NCBI RefSeq assembly: GCF_001439815.1
Contig: NZ_JYLM01000004.1
Location: forward strand, 248,001-312,000
Source: Pseudomonas orientalis
GTDB lineage: Bacteria > Pseudomonadota > Gammaproteobacteria > Pseudomonadales > Pseudomonadaceae
Direction of reading: 5' to 3'
DNA length: 64,000 bases
This document shows, piece by piece, positions 1 to 9,081 of this stretch. Made by a program: the position numbers and the translations under genes. The notes beneath the pieces were generated by a model, which had not been told where the DNA came from, ran no database searches, and saw only the letters and a list, made by a program, of their open reading frames with translations. Each line of letters starts with the position of its first letter. The stretch's first letter is position 1.

Positions 1-182
1 GGCCAGAGGCTTGAGGATGAAAGCCCGGAGGGCCAAAACCTGGCAAAGCCAGGGTTTGGTTTACGACAGCCGTACCCCGAAGGGGGCAAGCCCAAACCGG
101 ATTCTGCGTGAGTCGCCATCAAGCTGCGAGACACCAGTGCAGATACTTAGGGCTATTCGGGCTACTGATGTGAGCTGGTTAA
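1..182. other. Unassigned non-coding left edge
   Basis: This stretch lies downstream of the large minus-strand NTPase gene and shows no convincing reading frame. It contains several short GC-rich hairpins, for example GCCC-GGA-GGGC at 23-33 and CCCC-GAA-GGGG near 76-86, plus the terminator-like hairpin annotated separately. It may be the edge of a mobile element or part of a structured RNA whose remainder lies outside the window. I could not match it to a known RNA family. Confidence 0.3.
34..57 (-). terminator. Possible intrinsic terminator of the Avs-like gene
   Basis: AAACCTGGC pairs with GCCAGGGTTT across an AAA loop, with one bulged G. Read on the minus strand the stem is followed by TTTTGG, a short U-tract. 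It lies about 125 bases past the stop of the minus-strand NTPase gene, so it could end that transcript. The U-tract is short, so this is tentative. Confidence 0.4.
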
Positions 183-3100
183 CTAAAGCTTTGCGGGTAC
201 GTACTGCTCTGAGTCGCCCCTGGCCCAATCATCGCTCCAACAAACCATTTGTGGTTTGCCGCGCTCGTGCCACACCACACCTTCTGAACGTCGCCGGGAT
301 GCATTCTCGTTTTCGCCGCCCGGCCATGCGCTACGCTCCGTGACAAACATCCATATACACACGAGCCCATTCTCCTTTAGGAACGTCTGGAAAAGCTGCT
401 CATCAATGAATGCATGAGAGCCATCGCCTGGACTTCTGCCGCAAACGAAACGAGTTTCGCCAGCCTGATCCATATAGATATTCGCATCTTCAGGATGGGG
501 CTTTAGGTTGAGCCTCTGGGCGAGCCATGGGGCTGGTATCAAAGCTTGACCGCCTTCGGGCATTGAAACGTCCAACTGTGATTCCCAGTGGTAACGGAAG
601 CAGGGGTAGGCAACCTCGACTTCACCTAAATCGTGAAAATAGGCGGTTGACCACTGCTCCTGACCCCATGTCGAACGCCATGGCGCTTCCCGGAGGTAGC
701 CGTCATTCGTGAAATCGCGGGTAGTCCATGAGTCTACATCCACCTTTTGTTTCGTCCGGATGTAATCGAGAAGCTGCTGTTCGTCTTCCTGTCTAACGAC
801 TACCGGTAATAGGAAGCGCCATTGTTCTCGCCTAGAGCCATGCTCACGACCTTGCTTGTCTTCGTATCGCTCGGTTACGCAGCGATGTTCGTGTAGGACT
901 ACCCAAGTTCCGCCGGATGAGTCCCGACGGTTCACCTGGTTCGTCACGCCGGTTGAGGGCTCCTCTTCAAACGGCCATTTCCCTACAGCGCTTTCAGGCG
1001 TATCCCGTATAGTTATCTCAAATTCCTCGATTGAGTGAGGCTGTTTGTGGGCTCGGCTGAGCTCGTCAGTCAGCAGAATGGTTGGATCGATATCCCGGTG
1101 GGTGCCTATGTCTAGAGGGTATGCATACCGACGCGAACCCTGTGCCGTCCTTTCCGATAACCACCTATTGTCTGCAAGGCTGCAGAGAAGCTCATCGAGG
1201 GCAAGCCATTGGTATTTCTTGCCGATGCGTTCTACCAATGGGCGACTACGACTGTGGTCAGACCGAAGGCTACGATCATCTGGAAATAGCTTTTTCGTCC
1301 AGCCTAAGCCATAGGCACGTTTGGCAATCCACCGCTTAGCCGCATTTAGGTCAATGTGAGGAAGTTGCTCACGTTCATTCTTCGAGGGTTTGAAGCGTTT
1401 TTTATATTCCTTCTTATATCTAACCCTCTCATCAGGTGTTAAGACATCCAGTAGTATTTTTTCCACTTTCGTGAAGTTGGTTGAGCGCTCTTGAATTTCT
1501 TGCTCGGAGCGACGGAGTCTAAGATCTCTGAAGGGGTTAGGGCTAAAATCACGCATCAATTTCAGGACGTCAGTCCGTAGGTCGCAGTGGTTAATGACCT
1601 CGTCCTCGAACCGTTCATATATCTCGGTAGCGCTTAGGGGCTCATCCGACATCAGCGGCACGTTCAAAAACGAGCTTATCCTGGGTTGGATTTCGTAGCT
1701 TGCGAAATCACCTCCCCAGCTAACGCAGGAATCCAGAATCTGATCTCCCCCCGCCCGCTTGGCAGTTTTTTCGACTGCCTCTTCGGACACGGAAAGTCGG
1801 ATGCCTTTGGACTTATACGGGGGCATGGCTTTCAAAATATCAACATGCTCTGGCAGGTGATCACTTCGCAACGCCAGCTCGATAATGCCTAGCGCGCTGT
1901 CCCTGAGGATGATGGACAGCGGAACATCCTCTCTGTCAAAGACTTCGCTGTACGCGATCTCCGAATATGCGCTCAGTCGATGCTGCTCTGGATCGATGCA
2001 GCAGGCCCCAAAGGCAGCCGTGTGTATGCGCTCAAGGATGTAAAGATCGTCAACGCTAGCAAAGTCTTTGCAGAGCATTCCATACAAGCTGAGGTTCCAG
2101 ATTATTAGAGACGTCAGTGCCTTGGTGGCTTTGTCTCGTAGCTCCCGATTAGAGCTTGCGAAGAACCAGGTCAGAGTTATTGCGCAGAGATACTGAATTT
2201 CTGGATCAGTCTGCTCGCTCTGCTCAAAGGCGCTCCACTCAATTAATCGCTGGCTGGCATTCGTCTCGTCCATCGGCAAGCTGTTTAGCACAACAGTCCA
2301 GGATGCATCACGCTCAGCCATGCTCTGAGCGACCAGCCGTTTGTGCAGGAACTTTGCATTCCAGGGGTGGCCAGCGCTGGCGCTAACTTGAAAGATGATG
2401 TCGAAATGTTCTTCGTTTTCCGATAAGAAATAATCGAAGAGCTCAAGTGTACGGTTGCTAAAGGCTTCGTTGGCTCGCCACCGGAGGCTCTCGATAAATG
2501 CACTACTTACAGAGTAATCGTTTGCCCAGTGATCTACGTCGCCAGGCATGGCGTCCAGCAGTTCCTTTTCGAAGCGCTCAGGCAGCTGTACGGAGAGTGC
2601 TTCCGTGAGTCCGGCCCACTTGCCATGAAGCCGTTTTCCATTGTGAATGAATTGAAGTGAGCCGTTTTTTAAGGCTTCTGCGGGGTCTTCAACGTCGGCC
2701 AAGAGCCCTGAAGCCATCAAATAATCTTGGAGCCTTTGGAAGCTAAAGCGAACAACGTCCTCCGTTGTGTCGAATGGGTCAACATCACGGCTTTTTGCGT
2801 CTGGATCAATCCTGAACAAACCATTTCGCTGAAGTACCTCAAACCAGGTTGTTCCTAGTGGAGGTGGAAAGGCGTGAAATTTGTCAGCAACGATTCGTAT
2901 GGCGTCGGAGTGCAATACGTAGTCTTGCCTCTTTGCAGCCATCTCAGTAGCAATGACAGAGAGTGCATGGTTTGTAGGTTTGACAAGGTCATCGCTACCA
3001 TCTCTTCCTACGCCTAAGTTTCGAGCAATACTTTTCAGGTAAAAGGAGAAAATTTGTTTCGTGCCTGACAAACCTCTAGGGAACCACTTCTGGTTCTCTT

Positions 3101-4682
3101 TCTGAAGTGCAATGCAGGCACTTCTCAAAAAAAGCGGATTGACAAACTCAGCAGCTAACCAAGGAGTGTTAGGTTGTGAGATTCCTCGTTTTCCGAGGTA
3201 CATACGTGCGGCATGGATTTGCTCTTCATGAGTCACGAATCCGCGAACTTTGAATGATGGAACTTGGTCGCTGACACTGGCAGGTATTACGTAAGGGACA
3301 TATTCTGTTCTACAACTGAAAACGACGGTCAGGTTTTTGTGTTTTTCGATCCTGCCGATAAACTCTGCAAGCTCCTTACGCCAGAGTGTTAAGCCTGATC
3401 CTTCATTCAAAGCATCAATCAGAATCAAGCCGCGCTTACCAGTCGCCTCTGCAGCAGCGCTCAATGCCTGAAGAAAAACGTCAGGATCGAGATCGCCAAG
3501 ACCTAAACGGTTAGTTATTTGACTCCAGATATTATCGTTAGTCAGGTGTTGGCCCAGTAACAAAATGGCGACTCTGGCTTGCGATGTAGCTTGCTGAGCA
3601 ATACTGCCAAGCAAGTGGGACTTTCCAATCCCAGCTTCCCCGGTGAGAAGAAAGCTGCGGCTAGGTTCTGCGGAGAGATACCTGTCTTGGAGTGATGATC
3701 TGAGCGCGTAAGACGCATCGCTAAGCTCGCTTAGCCGATTACGTAGATCGTTTAAAGAGTGATCGCTAGAGTTTTTTTCCTTGCGCTCTTCCTCCTTAAC
3801 TTCCCATGCAACCCTCTGGAGCGAGTGTACGTCGTCCGAGATGTTTTCAATACAACCAAGACACTCCGCTAGCGGCCAAGTAAGCCAGGCATCAGAGGTG
3901 AAGCGCTGTCGCAGCTCTCTAAGCGTTTTTACATGGGATGTGATCCTGCCCATTAGGGGAGTGCTGGCATTACCTAATAGATTTTTTATGTCTTTTATTT
4001 TAGCTAAGGTGGAAAGCTTATCAATCTGGGCTTGAAGCTCTGAGATGATATTCTGGTCGTGTAAGATAATCTTGAATAATTCTTCAATTCCGACTTCCAC
4101 ATGGTCGTCAGGATGGTATCTTTCATCGAGAGACTTTACGGCCCATTCAACTTTTTCTGATAGCCAACTTGGTGAGAACTCAACGTCCCCAAACCAGTAC
4201 CTTTTCATTCCTTCGGCATTTGCTTGGGACAGTCGATTAGTAAGATCTGACGCTGTCCAGGGAATGAATTCGACCGTATGCCCCGGTGGGACATAAGATG
4301 TCCATGTCGCCTTGTGAGTTTCCCAATGATCCCAGCCTCTTTTCCCAGCGCCTTTTTTTCCGGTCTTATCAGTCAGGTCACAAGCTAAGGCCACGACATA
4401 TTTGGTCAATGATGGGTGTGCCTGCATGGCGCGTTTAACGGAATCGTCAATATTGGCCCAATCAATGTCGCCCGCTTTTAAATGATATTTGGCTTGGTAT
4501 CCAATCTTGCTTCCATCACTTAGCAACCAGTACGCCTCGATACCCCCGTCACCCCCAGCCCCTTCTATTCGCCTAAATTCGGCGTCAGCGGCTGGCGGTT
4601 CGCGTCGACCAAGCTGACAAACGAGTTCTTCGAAGGCGAGGCGCTGTCCTGAATCCATGCCTCTGATGCGTCTGTAATCCAT
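183..4682 (-). CDS. Avs-like STAND NTPase with N-terminal nuclease-like domain (candidate antiphage protein)
   Basis: This is a 1499-residue protein. The N-terminus carries a PD-(D/E)XK-like signature: GGDGGIE at residues 43-49 followed by GYQAKY at 61-66, the G-D-G-I-(D/E)...Q-x-K pattern of Mrr/Cap4-type nucleases. A P-loop GEAGIGKS lies at 348-355 and a Walker-B-like LILIDALNEG at 419-428, followed by CRTEY near 457, as in NACHT/STAND ATPases. About 900 C-terminal residues show no named domain; in Avs proteins this part is the phage-protein sensor. Known Avs proteins detect phage terminase or portal and then cut DNA. Size and architecture fit that group best, perhaps Avs2-like, but the subtype is a guess. 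The gene stands alone, is lower in GC than its neighbours, and its start ATG has only a weak ribosome-binding site. Confidence 0.75.
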   Translation of the reverse strand: MDYRRIRGMDSGQRLAFEELVCQLGRREPPAADAEFRRIEGAGGDGGIEAYWLLSDGSKIGYQAKYHLKAGDIDWANIDDSVKRAMQAHPSLTKYVVALACDLTDKTGKKGAGKRGWDHWETHKATWTSYVPPGHTVEFIPWTASDLTNRLSQANAEGMKRYWFGDVEFSPSWLSEKVEWAVKSLDERYHPDDHVEVGIEELFKIILHDQNIISELQAQIDKLSTLAKIKDIKNLLGNASTPLMGRITSHVKTLRELRQRFTSDAWLTWPLAECLGCIENISDDVHSLQRVAWEVKEEERKEKNSSDHSLNDLRNRLSELSDASYALRSSLQDRYLSAEPSRSFLLTGEAGIGKSHLLGSIAQQATSQARVAILLLGQHLTNDNIWSQITNRLGLGDLDPDVFLQALSAAAEATGKRGLILIDALNEGSGLTLWRKELAEFIGRIEKHKNLTVVFSCRTEYVPYVIPASVSDQVPSFKVRGFVTHEEQIHAARMYLGKRGISQPNTPWLAAEFVNPLFLRSACIALQKENQKWFPRGLSGTKQIFSFYLKSIARNLGVGRDGSDDLVKPTNHALSVIATEMAAKRQDYVLHSDAIRIVADKFHAFPPPLGTTWFEVLQRNGLFRIDPDAKSRDVDPFDTTEDVVRFSFQRLQDYLMASGLLADVEDPAEALKNGSLQFIHNGKRLHGKWAGLTEALSVQLPERFEKELLDAMPGDVDHWANDYSVSSAFIESLRWRANEAFSNRTLELFDYFLSENEEHFDIIFQVSASAGHPWNAKFLHKRLVAQSMAERDASWTVVLNSLPMDETNASQRLIEWSAFEQSEQTDPEIQYLCAITLTWFFASSNRELRDKATKALTSLIIWNLSLYGMLCKDFASVDDLYILERIHTAAFGACCIDPEQHRLSAYSEIAYSEVFDREDVPLSIILRDSALGIIELALRSDHLPEHVDILKAMPPYKSKGIRLSVSEEAVEKTAKRAGGDQILDSCVSWGGDFASYEIQPRISSFLNVPLMSDEPLSATEIYERFEDEVINHCDLRTDVLKLMRDFSPNPFRDLRLRRSEQEIQERSTNFTKVEKILLDVLTPDERVRYKKEYKKRFKPSKNEREQLPHIDLNAAKRWIAKRAYGLGWTKKLFPDDRSLRSDHSRSRPLVERIGKKYQWLALDELLCSLADNRWLSERTAQGSRRYAYPLDIGTHRDIDPTILLTDELSRAHKQPHSIEEFEITIRDTPESAVGKWPFEEEPSTGVTNQVNRRDSSGGTWVVLHEHRCVTERYEDKQGREHGSRREQWRFLLPVVVRQEDEQQLLDYIRTKQKVDVDSWTTRDFTNDGYLREAPWRSTWGQEQWSTAYFHDLGEVEVAYPCFRYHWESQLDVSMPEGGQALIPAPWLAQRLNLKPHPEDANIYMDQAGETRFVCGRSPGDGSHAFIDEQLFQTFLKENGLVCIWMFVTERSAWPGGENENASRRRSEGVVWHERGKPQMVCWSDDWARGDSEQYVPAKL

Positions 4683-5021
4683 GGAGTGTCCGTTGCAAAA
4701 TCAGGTTGTCGTAATGGCAGATCGCCTGCGCCGAGTGTATACGTTACAGGCGGTTCAGAGTGACTTGTCAATCGACGAGGAGACGTTCCCAGCTGGGAGG
4801 TTGGTCGAGCTGAGGTCTTCAGATACCGGCAGCAGGGACGTGGGCAGAGCGACACGTTTTCCTAGGCATTCACCCTGGGTAGGGCCTGCAGAAGAATGTG
4901 CAATCAATGAGCGCAAGTGCTTGTTATCTATAGCGTAATGTGCAATTATAATCATGCACTCCGAGATGATCTGGGTATTACCTAGGATTCTCGTCGTAGT
5001 GTGCATAAAATGGGTAGCACG
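4683..5021. other. Gap between the Avs-like gene and the thyA stump
   Basis: About 340 bases lie here without a convincing gene; the short reading frames have no ribosome-binding site or recognisable product. Around 4940-4959 there is an inverted repeat GTGCA...TGCAC enclosing ATTATAAT, which reads as a -10-like TATAAT on both strands. It could hold a promoter for the minus-strand NTPase gene, leaving a leader of roughly 250 bases, but no matching -35 was identified. One junction of the accessory segment probably falls just before the thyA homology begins. Confidence 0.35.
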
Positions 5022-5309
5022 AAATTCCTCGGCCTGCCTTACAACACTGCGGCGCTGGCGTTGCTCACCCATATGCTGGCGCAGCAGTGCGACCTGATCC
5101 CCCACGAGATCATCGTCACCACCGGCGACACCCACGCCTACAGCAACCACATGGAGCAGATCCGGACCCAGCTGGCGCGCACGCCGAAAAAGCTGCCGGA
5201 GCTGGTGATCAAGCGTAAGCCTGAGTCGATCTACGACTACAGGTTCGAAGATTTTGAAATCGTTGGGTATGACGCGGACCCGAGCATCAAGGCTGAAGTC
5301 GCGATCTGA
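5022..5309 (+). pseudogene. thyA: 3' fragment of a thymidylate synthase gene
   Basis: The frame encodes only the last ~95 residues of a ThyA protein: [42 protein letters not shown], ending in VAI. This matches the C-terminal third of the E. coli-type (264-residue) enzyme, including the Asn of FLGLPYN and the His/Tyr of GDTHAYSNH that bind substrate. The catalytic cysteine and folate-binding half are missing and no upstream frame continues the homology. As I remember it, the resident P. fluorescens ThyA is a longer type with a different C-terminus, so this piece looks foreign. It could be read from ATG codons at 5001 or 5010, but neither has a ribosome-binding site. Confidence 0.8.
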
Positions 5310-5324
5310 AGCCTGTCTCGGTTA

Positions 5325-5420
5325 AAAATGTGGGAGGGGGCTTGCCCCGATTACGGTGTGTCAGTACCAGATATTCTGACTGACACACCGCTATCGGGGG
5401 CAAGCCCCCTCCCACATTTT
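5325..5420. repeat. REPIN, GTGGGAGGGGG family
   Basis: Two inverted REP units, AAATGTGGGAGGGGGCTTGC and its complement, face each other around a ~50-base centre with GTGTGTCAGT/ACTGACACAC symmetry. It sits between the thyA stump and the convergent cadR gene, and is the leftmost REPIN of the window. Confidence 0.9.
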
Positions 5421-5440
5421 GATCCGATTATCAGACTAAG

Positions 5441-5881
5441 TTAGTGGCCATGGCTTCTGCCCACATGCGAGGGCTCGGCCTCGCTGGCCGCAATCGCACC
5501 GCTGACTTCCAGCTGCTGCAGGATTCCACACTGCTCCCCACCCCCGCAGCGCTGGCGCAAGTCCAGCAACTGCGCCTGCAAGGCCAGCAGCCCATCGATC
5601 CGCGCTTTCACATGGTGGATATGCTCGTCGATCAACGCATTCACGTTTTCGCATTGATCCTGGGGACTGTCGCGCAGGCTGAGCAGGCTGCGGATTTCTT
5701 CCAGTGTCATGTCGAGGCTGCGGCAGTTGCGGATAAAGATCAGCCGCTCGGTGTGCGCCTGGGTGTATACGCGGTAGTTGCCATCCGTGCGCGCGGGGGG
5801 TGGCAGCAGGCCTTCCTTCTCGTAGTAACGGATGGTTTCCACCGGGCAGTCGGTCAGTTTGGCCAGTTCGCCGATCTTCAT
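5441..5881 (-). CDS. cadR: Cd(II)/Pb(II)-responsive MerR-family regulator CadR
   Basis: This 146-residue protein starts MKIGELAK and carries the N-terminal MerR helix-turn-helix (ETIRYYEKEGLLPPPAR), a dimerisation helix and metal-binding cysteines C77, C112 and C118, ending in a histidine-containing tail GRSHGH. CadR proteins distort the promoter of the efflux pump when they bind metal. The gene is divergent from cadA and shares the operator between them. The ATG at this position was chosen over a much longer upstream frame because it gives the full family length. The Cys loop appears one residue shorter than in P. putida CadR (from memory C112/C119). Confidence 0.93.
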   Translation of the reverse strand: MKIGELAKLTDCPVETIRYYEKEGLLPPPARTDGNYRVYTQAHTERLIFIRNCRSLDMTLEEIRSLLSLRDSPQDQCENVNALIDEHIHHVKARIDGLLALQAQLLDLRQRCGGGEQCGILQQLEVSGAIAASEAEPSHVGRSHGH

Positions 5882-5904
5882 CGCAGCAATCTCCAAATGG
5901 GTGC

Positions 5905-5936
5905 TTGACCCTATAGTGGCTACAGGGTCTTTACTT
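5905..5936 (+). promoter_or_regulatory. CadR operator/promoter of cadA
   Basis: TTGACC serves as the -35 and is followed by the dyad ACCCTATAG-TGG-CTACAGGGT, one mismatch from perfect, then a weak -10 around TTTACT. An over-long spacer with the dyad between the two boxes is the hallmark of MerR-family promoters. It lies 31 bases upstream of the cadA start and 24 bases from cadR. Confidence 0.75.
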
Positions 5937-5966
5937 GGCAACAGGCACCTTTCCGGACGCGACACC

Positions 5967-8201
5967 ATGAGCGATTCCCTCCACACCCCGCACAAGCACG
6001 ACCACGGCGAGCATAAGCTCAAGCCGGCGCATGACCACGGCGGCGCCTGCTGCTCCAGCGCTCCGGCACCGGCGCGGGTGCAACTGAGCGAAGCGCCCAC
6101 CGCCGGCTCGCGCCTGAGCACCTTTCGCATCGAAGCGATGGACTGCCCCACCGAACAGACCTTGATCCAGAACAAACTGGGCAAGCTTGCCGGCGTGCAG
6201 CAGTTGGAATTCAACCTGATCAACCGCATCCTCGGCGTCACCCACGATCTGCCGAGCACTGCGCCGATCATCGACGCGATCAAATCCATCGGCATGCAGG
6301 CCGACCCGATTGAAGAAGGCACCCCTGCCGCCGCGCCGCCCGCCAAAAAACATTGGTGGCCGTTGGCGGTGTCGGGCGTGGGCGCCTTGGGCGCCGAGGT
6401 CCTGCATTTCAGCGGCGTTGCTCCGACCTGGGTGATCGCCCTGGTGGCGCTGGTGTCGATCCTCAGCGGCGGCATCACCACCTACAAAAAGGGCTGGATT
6501 GCCCTGAAAAACCTCAACCTGAACATCAACGCGCTGATGAGTATCGCGGTGACTGGCGCAGTGCTGATTGGCCAGTGGCCGGAAGCGGCAATGGTGATGT
6601 TCCTGTTTACGGTGGCGGAGTTGATCGAAGCCAAATCCCTGGACCGTGCGCGCAATGCCATCAGCGGCTTGATGCAGATGACCCCGGAGCAGGCCACCGT
6701 GCGGCAGGCTGATGGTTCCTGGCTGGAACAGGAGATCAAAAGCATCGATCTTGGCGCCATTGTGCGGGTAAAGCCCGGCGAGCGCATCGGCCTGGACGGT
6801 GAGGTTACCGCCGGCCAATCCACCATCGACCAGGCGCCGATCACAGGCGAAAGCCTGCCGATTGAAAAGACCGTGGGCGATAAAGTCTTCGCCGGCACGA
6901 TCAACCAGGCCGGTTCCCTGGAATACACAGTGACCGCAGCGGCCAATAATTCCACCCTGGCGCGGATCATCCACGCGGTGGAGCAGGCCCAGGGCGCCCG
7001 GGCACCGACCCAGCGTTTTGTTGACCGCTTCTCGACAATCTACACCCCGGCGGTGTTCCTGTTTGCCCTGGGCGTAGCCGTCATCCCGCCGCTGTTCATG
7101 GCGGGCGTCTGGTTCGACTGGATCTACCGCGCCCTGGTGTTGCTGGTGGTCGCATGCCCGTGCGCCCTGGTGATTTCTACTCCGGTAACCATTGTCAGCG
7201 GCCTCGCGGCCGCAGCGCGCAAAGGCATCCTGATCAAGGGCGGCGTGTACCTGGAGGGCGGTTACAAACTCGACTACCTGGCCCTGGACAAGACCGGCAC
7301 CCTCACTCACGGCAAGCCGGTGCAAACCGACTATGTAGCGCTGTTCGACACCGTGCAGGACAGCGCGCCGGCCCTGGCCGCGAGTCTGGCGGGGCGTTCC
7401 GACCACCCGGTGTCCCTGGCCATCGCCAACGCGGCGGTGGATAAAGACCTGCCGTCCCACGTTGTGGATAACTTCGAGGCATTGCCCGGGCGTGGTGTGC
7501 GCGGTGACATCAACGGCGAAACCTACCATCTGGGCAATCATCGTTTGGTGGAAGACCTCGGGCTGTGCTCGCCGGCGCTGGAGGAGAAACTCTTCGCCCT
7601 GGAAAAACAGGGCAAGTCCGTGGTGTTGCTGCTCGACAAATCCGGCCCGCTGGCACTGTTCGCGGTGGCCGACACCGTCAAGGACAGCAGCCGAGAAGCC
7701 ATCCGGCAACTGCACGAACTGGGCGTCAAGACCTTGATGCTGACCGGCGACAACACCCACACCGCCCAGGCGATTGCCGCTCAGGTCGGTATCGATCAGG
7801 CTCAGGGCGACCTGCTGCCCACCGATAAACTGCAGGCCATTGAAACGCTCTACGGCCAGGGTCATCGCGTCGGCATGGTCGGTGACGGGATCAACGACGC
7901 GCCGGCCCTGGCTCGCGCCGAAATCGGCTTTGCCATGGCGGCGGCGGGCACCGACACCGCCATCGAGACCGCCGACGTGGCATTGATGGACGATGACCTG
8001 CGCAAGATCCCGGCATTCATTCGGCTCTCCAGGCAAACGTCGCGTATCCTCAAGCAGAACATCGCCCTGGCTTTGGTGATCAAGGCGATTTTCCTGGCGG
8101 TCACCTTCCTGGGCATGGCGACCATGTGGATGGCGGTGTTCGCCGACATGGGCGTCAGCCTGCTGGTGGTGTTCAATGGCCTGCGCCTGTTGCGCAAATA
8201 G
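5967..8201 (+). CDS. cadA: Heavy-metal-exporting P1B-type ATPase (Cd/Zn/Pb)
   Basis: This 744-residue pump expels divalent soft metals across the inner membrane. It begins with a His/Cys-rich tail (HTPHKHDHGEH, HDHGGACCSS), then a metal-binding domain with MDCPTEQ. The ATPase motifs follow in order: ITGES, the membrane CPC motif (ACPCALVISTP), phosphorylation site DKTGTLTH, MLTGDN and GDGINDAPALA. The DC-x-x-E form of the metal motif and the CPC motif fit Cd/Zn/Pb rather than copper pumps. The ATG was chosen because it lies just downstream of the CadR operator; an earlier start would sit inside cadR. Divergent cadR is its probable regulator. Confidence 0.95.
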   Translation: MSDSLHTPHKHDHGEHKLKPAHDHGGACCSSAPAPARVQLSEAPTAGSRLSTFRIEAMDCPTEQTLIQNKLGKLAGVQQLEFNLINRILGVTHDLPSTAPIIDAIKSIGMQADPIEEGTPAAAPPAKKHWWPLAVSGVGALGAEVLHFSGVAPTWVIALVALVSILSGGITTYKKGWIALKNLNLNINALMSIAVTGAVLIGQWPEAAMVMFLFTVAELIEAKSLDRARNAISGLMQMTPEQATVRQADGSWLEQEIKSIDLGAIVRVKPGERIGLDGEVTAGQSTIDQAPITGESLPIEKTVGDKVFAGTINQAGSLEYTVTAAANNSTLARIIHAVEQAQGARAPTQRFVDRFSTIYTPAVFLFALGVAVIPPLFMAGVWFDWIYRALVLLVVACPCALVISTPVTIVSGLAAAARKGILIKGGVYLEGGYKLDYLALDKTGTLTHGKPVQTDYVALFDTVQDSAPALAASLAGRSDHPVSLAIANAAVDKDLPSHVVDNFEALPGRGVRGDINGETYHLGNHRLVEDLGLCSPALEEKLFALEKQGKSVVLLLDKSGPLALFAVADTVKDSSREAIRQLHELGVKTLMLTGDNTHTAQAIAAQVGIDQAQGDLLPTDKLQAIETLYGQGHRVGMVGDGINDAPALARAEIGFAMAAAGTDTAIETADVALMDDDLRKIPAFIRLSRQTSRILKQNIALALVIKAIFLAVTFLGMATMWMAVFADMGVSLLVVFNGLRLLRK

Positions 8202-8217
8202 ACGATGAGAGGGCGGT

Positions 8218-9081
8218 GTGCTGAGTGCTGAGCTGAAGGCGTTTTTCATGGTCGCCCGCCTGGGCAGCATCACCCAGGCGGCGAAAAAACTCGGCCTGAG
8301 CCAGCCCACGGTCACCACCCAGATTCGCAACCTGGAAAGCCAGTACGGGGTTGAACTGTTCTACCGTGGCGGTCGCCGCCTGACGGTCAGCGATGAAGGT
8401 GCGCGGCTGCTGCCGATGGTCAAGGCGCTGTTGCAGCAGGAAGCGGATATCGAGTTTTTCCTGCGCAACAACGGCCAGGTTCAAGGCGCGCTGAGGATCG
8501 CCGCGACGGCGCCGTACTACATCCTTGATCTGGTCAAAGCCTTTCGCGAACGCCTGCCGCAAGTGGAAGTGTCGGTGGAAATCGGCAACTCCCAGCAGGT
8601 GCTCGAAGCGCTGGACGACTACCGCGTCGACGTCGCCGCCTCGTCGCAATTGCTGGAAGACTCGCGTCTGGTGCGCCGCGTGCTGGGCACTGATCCGCTG
8701 GTGCTGGCGGTGCATCGCAACCATCCGCTGGCCAGGCTTGATCATGTGCCATTGACCGCGCTGGCCGGGCATACGCTGCTGATGCGCGAAGCGGGCTCGA
8801 CCACTCGCCGGCTGACGGAAGACCTGTTGCAGGGTGCCGGCGTCGGTTATGGGCCGCTGTTGGAAATCGGCAGTCGTGAATCGATCCGCGAGGCGGTGCT
8901 GCGCAATATCGGCATCAGCATCATTGCGCGGCAGGAAGTGCCGCACGACCCGCAGCTGAAGGTGCTGACCCTCGAGAATGCGCCGCAGATTCCGGAGTAT
9001 CTGTACTGCCTTAAAGAAAGAAAAGGCGCGCGCCTGCCGGCGGCTTTCCTTGGCCTGGCTCAGGAAATGTCGCCCTTGTAG
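8218..9081 (+). CDS. LysR-family regulator, probably of the phosphonate cassette
   Basis: This 287-residue protein starts with GTG, 16 bases after cadA. It has an N-terminal winged helix (ITQAAKKLGLSQPTVTTQI, ~residues 17-35) and a LysR substrate-binding domain. It points the same way as, and lies just upstream of, the aminophosphonate transporter genes, and LysR regulators commonly sit beside such clusters, so regulation of that cassette is the likeliest role (inference). The last codon and stop lie inside a REP unit: the TAG stop is the TAG of TTGTAGGAGCGAG. Confidence 0.85.
   Translation: MLSAELKAFFMVARLGSITQAAKKLGLSQPTVTTQIRNLESQYGVELFYRGGRRLTVSDEGARLLPMVKALLQQEADIEFFLRNNGQVQGALRIAATAPYYILDLVKAFRERLPQVEVSVEIGNSQQVLEALDDYRVDVAASSQLLEDSRLVRRVLGTDPLVLAVHRNHPLARLDHVPLTALAGHTLLMREAGSTTRRLTEDLLQGAGVGYGPLLEIGSRESIREAVLRNIGISIIARQEVPHDPQLKVLTLENAPQIPEYLYCLKERKGARLPAAFLGLAQEMSPL

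Noticed and set aside
11-343. 110-residue plus-strand frame at the left edge
   Set aside because: No ribosome-binding site or recognisable domain, and it runs into the 3' end of the large minus-strand gene.
4681-4938. 85-residue plus-strand frame between the NTPase gene and the thyA stump
   Set aside because: Checked as a possible missing part of thyA; no ThyA motif and no ribosome-binding site.
5931-8330. 799-residue open frame on the minus strand opposite cadA
   Set aside because: GC-rich shadow of the well-supported cadA and LysR genes; its translation is Gln/His/Arg-rich with no family features.
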